Source: JBLNCE01 sp050260415
GTDB taxonomy: Bacteria; Bacillota; UBA4882; JAAYXC01
Length of the DNA: 43,386 nt
NCBI GenBank assembly: GCA_050260415.1
Contig: JBLNCE010000068.1
Location: forward strand, 1 to 43,386
Direction: 5' to 3'
The notes under the pieces are model-generated. The model was not told the origin of the DNA. It saw only the letters and a program-made list of their open reading frames with translations, and made no database searches. A program made the translations under genes and the position numbers. Positions 39,075 to 43,386 of this stretch are shown one piece after another. The number at the start of each line of letters is the position of its first letter. Within the stretch, counting starts at the first letter, position 1.

Positions 39075-39458
39075 ATGATGGCGCGTTGGGAAAGCTTCGC
39101 GGTGAAACTGGCCTTCATGTTGCTTATCTTGGCGAGCCTGGGGCCGCTCTTGGGCCAGGCCGGCCTCGCCCAGACGATGCTGCTGGGAATTTTGTTAGCC
39201 GGCATCCTGTATTTCCTCGGCGATGCTTTTCTCCTGCCAAAGATGCGCGCGGTCCTGGACAATCGCGTGGCCGCGGCGGGCGACGGGTTGGCGGCGGCCG
39301 TCATCCTGCGCTACCTGGCGCCTATGCTTGGCGCCAGGTTCGGCTGGGGAGCCTCTCTAATCCTGGGGGCGGCGATCGGCGTAAGCGAATACTATCAGCA
39401 CCGTTGGGAAGGCGCGCGCGCCGGCGGTCGTATGGGCGGGGGACGGCAGTCCGGGTAA
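39075..39458 (+). CDS. DUF2512 (YndM-like) membrane protein
   Basis: About 127 residues with four predicted membrane helices. The pattern LLAGILYFLGDAFLLPKMRAV followed by NRVAAAGDGLAAAVI is characteristic of DUF2512 proteins, known mainly from spore-forming Firmicutes and of unknown function. AGGGA precedes the twin ATGs at 39075 and 39078. The C-terminus is a short basic/glycine tail. Confidence 0.75.
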   Translation: MMARWESFAVKLAFMLLILASLGPLLGQAGLAQTMLLGILLAGILYFLGDAFLLPKMRAVLDNRVAAAGDGLAAAVILRYLAPMLGARFGWGASLILGAAIGVSEYYQHRWEGARAGGRMGGGRQSG

Positions 39459-39463
39459 AACCT

Positions 39464-39575
39464 GAACTCACCCCCGGCGCGCCCTTCGGTCCGAACTCTT
39501 GCCGTATCTTCGTAAGCTCAGGGTCGAGGACGCGCCGCCCCTGTCTTCAAAAAAAGAGGGACGGGGGGTGAGTTC
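39464..39575. repeat. Hairpin repeat, copy 4
   Basis: GAACTCACCCCC at 39464-39475 is an exact inverted repeat of GGGGGTGAGTTC at 39564-39575. This copy is longer (112 bp), with an inner GGCGCGCCC / GGGCGGCGCG-like pairing. It fills the gap between the convergent DUF2512 and thioredoxin genes. Confidence 0.75.
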
Positions 39576-39597
39576 CGGCAAGGCTTTCGTATCCCTT

Positions 39598-39918
39598 CTA
39601 GTGCAGCCAGGGCTCCAGGCGTCGTGCCAGGGCTTGCTTGGGCAGGGCCCCGACGACCTGGTCCACCGGTTTGCCGCCCTTGAACACCATCAGCGTCGGG
39701 ATGGACATGATCGAATACTGGCCTGCCAGCATCTGATTCTGATCCGTGTTCACCTTGCCGACCTTGATTTTCCCGGTATACTCCCGCGCGAGTTCCTCGA
39801 CGATCGGCGCGACCATGCGACACGGCCCGCACCAAGGCGCCCAAAAGTCGACCAGGACCACGCCCGGGTCGTCCAGAACTTCCTGTTTGAAGTTGGCGTC
39901 CGTAAATTCCATGACCAT
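39598..39918 (-). CDS. trxA: Thioredoxin
   Basis: 106 residues with the active site WCGPC (C30, C33), the preceding VLVDFWAP and the cis-proline segment SIPTLMVFKGG. It reduces protein disulfides, recharged by thioredoxin reductase. The second ATG (39918) is preferred: the GGGGG site is 8 nt before it but only 2 nt before the first ATG at 39924. A near-perfect sigma-A promoter lies upstream at 40030-40058. Confidence 0.93.
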   Translation of the reverse strand: MVMEFTDANFKQEVLDDPGVVLVDFWAPWCGPCRMVAPIVEELAREYTGKIKVGKVNTDQNQMLAGQYSIMSIPTLMVFKGGKPVDQVVGALPKQALARRLEPWLH

Positions 39919-40029
39919 TTGCATTTCCCCCTAACCTTAAACTCGTCTTTCCGCCCAGTATGAGCTTTGGTTGGCCATGGGCGGGAGGAATCACAGGGAT
40001 GATTCCCTTGTCTATATACCCTACCCCGT

Positions 40030-40058
40030 ATTGTAACAGGTTATCGTCGGGATGTCAA
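40030..40058 (-). promoter_or_regulatory. Sigma-A promoter of trxA
   Basis: On the minus strand, TTGACA (40058-40053), 17 nt, TACAAT (40035-40030). Only one base differs from the full consensus. Confidence 0.88.
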
Positions 40059-40065
40059 GAAGAGC

Positions 40066-41679
40066 CTAATAAACGGTCGCCTGCCCATCCTTGCGCGGCT
40101 CACTGCCCGCGATCAGGACGCCCGATTCCGGTTCGCGCCAGATGATCTGGCCGCCGCCGAAACCGGCCATCTCCGCGACCGCATGCGTATTATGCCCCAG
40201 TTGGCCAAGTTGCCTGATGGTATCCGCGCCGATTTCCAGCTCAATCTCCACGCCGGCGCCGCCGGTAACGCGCACCCGAGGAGCGTCCAGGGCCGCCTGG
40301 GGATTGAGGCGGTAATCCACCAAGCCGGACACGATCTGGACATGTCCCTGGGGCTGCATGTCGCCGCCCATCACGCCGAAAGCGCAGAGCGGCCGGCCGT
40401 CTCTGGTGATAAAGCCGGGGATGATGGTGTGAAAAGGCCTCTTGCCCGGGGCCAGCTCATTCGGATGCCCCGGCAGGAGCGAGAAACAGGCTCCCCGGTT
40501 TTGGAGGGCGATGCCCGTGCCCGGGATCACGATGCCCGAGCCGAAACCCAAGTAATTGGACTGGATATAGGAGACCATCATCCCGTACCGGTCCGCGGTG
40601 CAAAGATAGACCGTATCGCCATGATGCGGGAGGCCAGGGAGGGGATTCGCCCGGGCTTGCTCGGGATCGATCCGGGATCGCCGTTCCGCGGCATATGACT
40701 TCGCGAGGAGGCCGCCGGTGGGGACGGGTACCAGTTCCGGGTCGGCGATATAGGCATGGGCATCGGCAAAGGCCAGTTTCAAGGCCTCGATCAGCAAATG
40801 CAGCCGGCCGGGGGAGAGCTGGGGCAGGGCGGCGAGATCGTAACCCTCCAGGATATTCAGGGCGAGGAGCGCCGTCAGGCCTTGGCCGTTCGGAGGGATC
40901 TCCCAGATATCGTAACCCCGGTAGTTGGTCGCGATCGGCGCGACCCATACCGGCGCGTGGTCGGCAAGATCGGCCGCCGTCAGATACCCTCCGTCGCGTT
41001 CAGCCTGGGCCGCCATGGCGACCGCCAGCTCGCCGCGGTAGAAGGCGTCGCCGTCCGAGTCCGCGATGAGCGTAAGGGCGCGGGCTAGGTCGGGATTTCG
41101 AAAGATCTCGCCAGGCAACGGGGCGCGTCCCGCCGGCAGGAACGTCCGCGCAAACCCGGCGCGGCCGGCGAGGCCGGCAAAGCGCTTTTCCGCGGCCCGC
41201 CACTACCCGGCGATGATCGGGGAGACGGGATACCCTTCGGCCGCGTATTCGATCGCCGGCCGGAGCAGTTCGGACAGGGGCATGGAACCAAGAGAACGGG
41301 ATAGTTCGACCCAGGCCGAGACGGCGCCCGGGACGGTCACGGGCAGCCATCCGTCCGTGGGCATTTCGCGGTAGCCCGCGCGGCGCACGGTCTCCGCGGT
41401 CAGCGCGCGGGGAGCGCGGCCCGAAGCATTGAGCCCCCGTAAATCCCGCCCGTCCCAGACCAGCGCGAAGGCGTCACCGCCGAGACCGTTTGAGGTCGGT
41501 TCCAGCACGACCAGCGCGGCGGCGGCGGCCACGGCGGCATCGACCGCATTACCCCCCCGTTGCAGGACGGACAAGCCGGCCTGGGCCGCCAGCGGCTGGC
41601 TGGTGGCGACGGCGCCGCGCAAGCCCATGACGGGACTGCGGCGGGAAGGGTGGGGTTGGGAGTAGGTGAACGGCGGCAC
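40066..41679 (-). pseudogene. Gamma-glutamyltransferase gene interrupted by one in-frame amber codon
   Basis: The full frame would give about 537 codons, normal for the family. The N-terminal part (GLRGAVATSQPLAAQAGL, GGNAVDAAVA, TSNGLGGDAFALV, PVTVPGAV) runs to SPIIAG, where a TAG at 41205-41203 interrupts it. The same frame continues directly with WRAAEKRF, then PGEIFRNPDLARAL, the self-processing Thr in HGDTVYL (T356) and FGVMGGDMQPQGHVQI. The enzyme transfers or hydrolyses gamma-glutamyl groups, for example from glutathione. The break is well before the natural cleavage site, so it is not the usual two-subunit split. It is a recent nonsense mutation, suppressed stop or sequencing error. 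GTG 41679 is the likely start. The sequence is otherwise intact, with all motifs kept. Confidence 0.88.
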
Positions 41680-41784
41680 GAGCGTATCATCCCCCTAACG
41701 GTAAATCCAGCGGCCGTTCGCGGTGGAGCATAACCCAGTTGGCGTTCCCGGTCGAGGCTTCCCGGCCCAGTTCATGAATCCGAC

Positions 41785-43224
41785 TCAAGGCTGATGTCTT
41801 CGAAATGGGTTCGGAGTTTTCACGATGTCAAACGTCCACAACCATTCGGGGAGTCCGCCCAGTACGGCCTCGAGGTCATGCAAGGTTAGGTAGTGAACCT
41901 TGTATCGCTCGCGGATAGGTTCAGTCAAACGGAATACATCCGCTTGAGATCGGATATAATGCACGGGCTTCATAGTATAGGCAATGAGCTGCGGGGGATT
42001 TGGAGGAAGCGAAAAATCGGTAGATACAAGAACATCATTATAACCATAGTAATTCCCAAATTGCTCAAGATTGTCCGAATTAAGGTTACTACCCAAAAAG
42101 AAAGAACGAAATTGAGGATGTATTTGAAAAGCATAGAGAGAGGTTGCTGTAAAAGACATTAGGGCTATTAAGAAAATGGTTCGGGTTTTTTTATTTGGCC
42201 ATCCGAGAGAGAGATTTTCAGGCCGCAACCTATTTGATAACATATAAATAGGTACTAATGTAAATGGGAGAATAGAAAGAGGAATAGAGAATTTTAATGC
42301 TGAAAAGTCATGTATATATGAATGTTCTCTTAAAATATATACATGGGTTAAGCACGGTAGCAATGATATACCGCAAATAGAAACAAACCAAGATGCGATT
42401 TTTCGGTCATGGTCGTTAAACAATCTTAGTAGTAGTTTTATCGAAACTATAATAAAAAAGATTAGACATCCCCACGTCATCCAGATTGACAATGCGCCGT
42501 AACCACTAAAAATAGTATAAGACCAGAATTTTCTCGAAAATTCTTCAAAATTGTACCAAATGTTATTTATGCCCATTCTAGTTGTACCTTTTTGAACGAA
42601 TTGGCGCCATTGATGACTATATGTTAATTGAACAGCAAAGATAGCAAGTGATATTAGAGGACCTAACCAAAATGTAAATGTATTCTTGATAAACCCTATA
42701 TTAATTGTAATATTTTTAGATATGATTCGTTTCATATAGACAAATACGCAAACTATTAGCATAAACCAATCGGTAAAAACGCCATATGAGAAGAATATTG
42801 CTTGTATAATCGATATTATTTTCCTTTTACGTGAATCAATTTGAATATCGCGTAACACTTCTGCATATAATATAGCTGCAAACGGGAGCATAACTGCTTG
42901 GTCTGCAAAGAAAACATTTTGATGCCAATACATTGTAGCGGGCATCAGGAGTTCAATAATTGCTGGGATTAAGGACAGTAGAAAGGTGCTTATGTGGTCG
43001 ATCTTTAGATGAGTAAGGAGTGTCCAGATTGTGAGTGAAAGTAACAGGGCAATGAGTAGGTGATTAAGCAGATTGTACATCATAATAGATGACGGACTTG
43101 GCTCCTTGCCTGATATTATGCCGATCAGATAGATTGGCAGCACGGCTCCAGGCGGGTAAGAAGCGTATACTACCCTGTTTGTGATGTCTGGAAACTCAAC
43201 CGACCGAGGATATTCCAACATCAA
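41785..43224 (-). CDS. AT-rich polytopic membrane protein, probably 5'-truncated
   Basis: 479 residues from TTG 43224, with about ten membrane helices, several Trp/Tyr-rich loops and a soluble C-terminal tail. It resembles multi-spanning sugar-transfer or O-antigen-type membrane proteins in layout (YASYPPGAVLPIYL near the start, YWHQNVFFADQAVMLPFAA), but I cannot name a family. The frame stays open upstream to 43293 and looks coding there (NWYREGAFHLRF), yet no start codon is present before a TGA at 43296-43294, so the true N-terminus seems lost. Base composition is far more AT-rich than all neighbours, which indicates recent transfer. The 105 bp between this gene and the broken gamma-glutamyltransferase gene hold nothing obvious. 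Confidence 0.6.
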   Translation of the reverse strand: MMLEYPRSVEFPDITNRVVYASYPPGAVLPIYLIGIISGKEPSPSSIMMYNLLNHLLIALLLSLTIWTLLTHLKIDHISTFLLSLIPAIIELLMPATMYWHQNVFFADQAVMLPFAAILYAEVLRDIQIDSRKRKIISIIQAIFFSYGVFTDWFMLIVCVFVYMKRIISKNITINIGFIKNTFTFWLGPLISLAIFAVQLTYSHQWRQFVQKGTTRMGINNIWYNFEEFSRKFWSYTIFSGYGALSIWMTWGCLIFFIIVSIKLLLRLFNDHDRKIASWFVSICGISLLPCLTHVYILREHSYIHDFSALKFSIPLSILPFTLVPIYMLSNRLRPENLSLGWPNKKTRTIFLIALMSFTATSLYAFQIHPQFRSFFLGSNLNSDNLEQFGNYYGYNDVLVSTDFSLPPNPPQLIAYTMKPVHYIRSQADVFRLTEPIRERYKVHYLTLHDLEAVLGGLPEWLWTFDIVKTPNPFRRHQP

Positions 43225-43307
43225 GAAACGTAAATGGAATGCGCCTTCCCGGTACCAGTTCTTGGCGGAGGTTGTCCTAAACCCCGTGGAATTTCAGTGG
43301 CATAGAT

Positions 43308-43386
43308 TTACGCGGGCTTACTCCCGATATCGGCCACTTCCAGTTTGAGTTCCCTTCGCAACGCCAACCTGAGGAGGCAGAGTTCC
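43308..43386 (-). other. Possible C-terminal end of a transposase (window edge)
   Basis: On the minus strand a GC-rich frame enters from the edge and ends after about 25 residues (LRLALRRELKLEVADIG) at a TAA at 43310-43308. About 20-40 bp further comes CCACGGGGTTTAGGACAAC, which could be an insertion-sequence end, and then the AT-rich coding frame begins without a start codon. An inserted element that cut the membrane-protein gene would explain this; the family cannot be named. Confidence 0.3.

Noticed and set aside
41203..41205. Pyrrolysine or programmed read-through at the TAG in the gamma-glutamyltransferase gene
   Set aside because: Nothing nearby supports pyrrolysine use; a mutation or base error is simpler. 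Kept only as something to check.

Overview
The window reads as a chromosome piece from a GC-rich, spore-forming member of the Firmicutes, probably one with an outer membrane (Limnochordia- or Hydrogenispora-like). This is inference. The clues are a tryptophan T-box ahead of trpS, a Gram-positive type LexA box ahead of a Y-family polymerase gene, six sigma-H-like promoters (AGGA-WWW-N11/12-RNNGAA), two small proteins resembling alpha/beta-type SASP, a YndM-like (DUF2512) membrane protein, and frequent TTG/GTG starts with strong GGAGG sites. A signal-peptide beta-strand protein that looks like an outer-membrane barrel argues for a diderm cell. No rRNA, tRNA or CRISPR array was seen.

Region 1 (1-4.7 kb): the end of an iron-containing alcohol dehydrogenase, a nickel-pincer LarA-type racemase/epimerase homologue, a beta-propeller remnant, a patch of palindromic repeats, and an L,D-transpeptidase with four LysM domains. 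Region 2 (4.7-24 kb) is a carbohydrate-use cluster: HAD phosphatase, GH38 mannosidase-like enzyme, GntR/LacI-type regulator, a complete MalEFG-type importer minus its ATPase, a tandem pectate-lyase-fold secreted protein, a GH42-like enzyme, and a 1710-residue secreted protein with three metallophosphatase modules. Region 3 (24-28.7 kb): decayed gene fragments, then a lipoprotein and a small secreted protein sharing an unrecognised beta-rich domain, then the putative outer-membrane barrel.

Regions 2 and 3 are tied together by a repeated near-palindrome around TGGATATATCA upstream of four transcription units. Sigma-H-like promoters also lie upstream of the mannosidase operon, the regulator, the lipoprotein, the orphan sugar-binding protein, ilvE and capA. 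I read this as one dispersed glycan-use regulon whose expression is linked to stationary phase or sporulation.

Region 4 (28.7-39.5 kb) is mostly housekeeping: orphan sugar-binding protein, zinc-ribbon protein, EamA transporter, ilvE, SOS-controlled dinB, CapA-like protein, T-box-controlled trpS, two SASP-like genes and a DUF2512 protein. Region 5 (39.6-43.4 kb): thioredoxin, a gamma-glutamyltransferase gene broken by one amber codon, and an AT-rich, 5'-truncated membrane-protein gene of foreign composition next to what may be an insertion-sequence end. A hairpin repeat with GAACTCACCCCC arms recurs in at least four intergenic regions.
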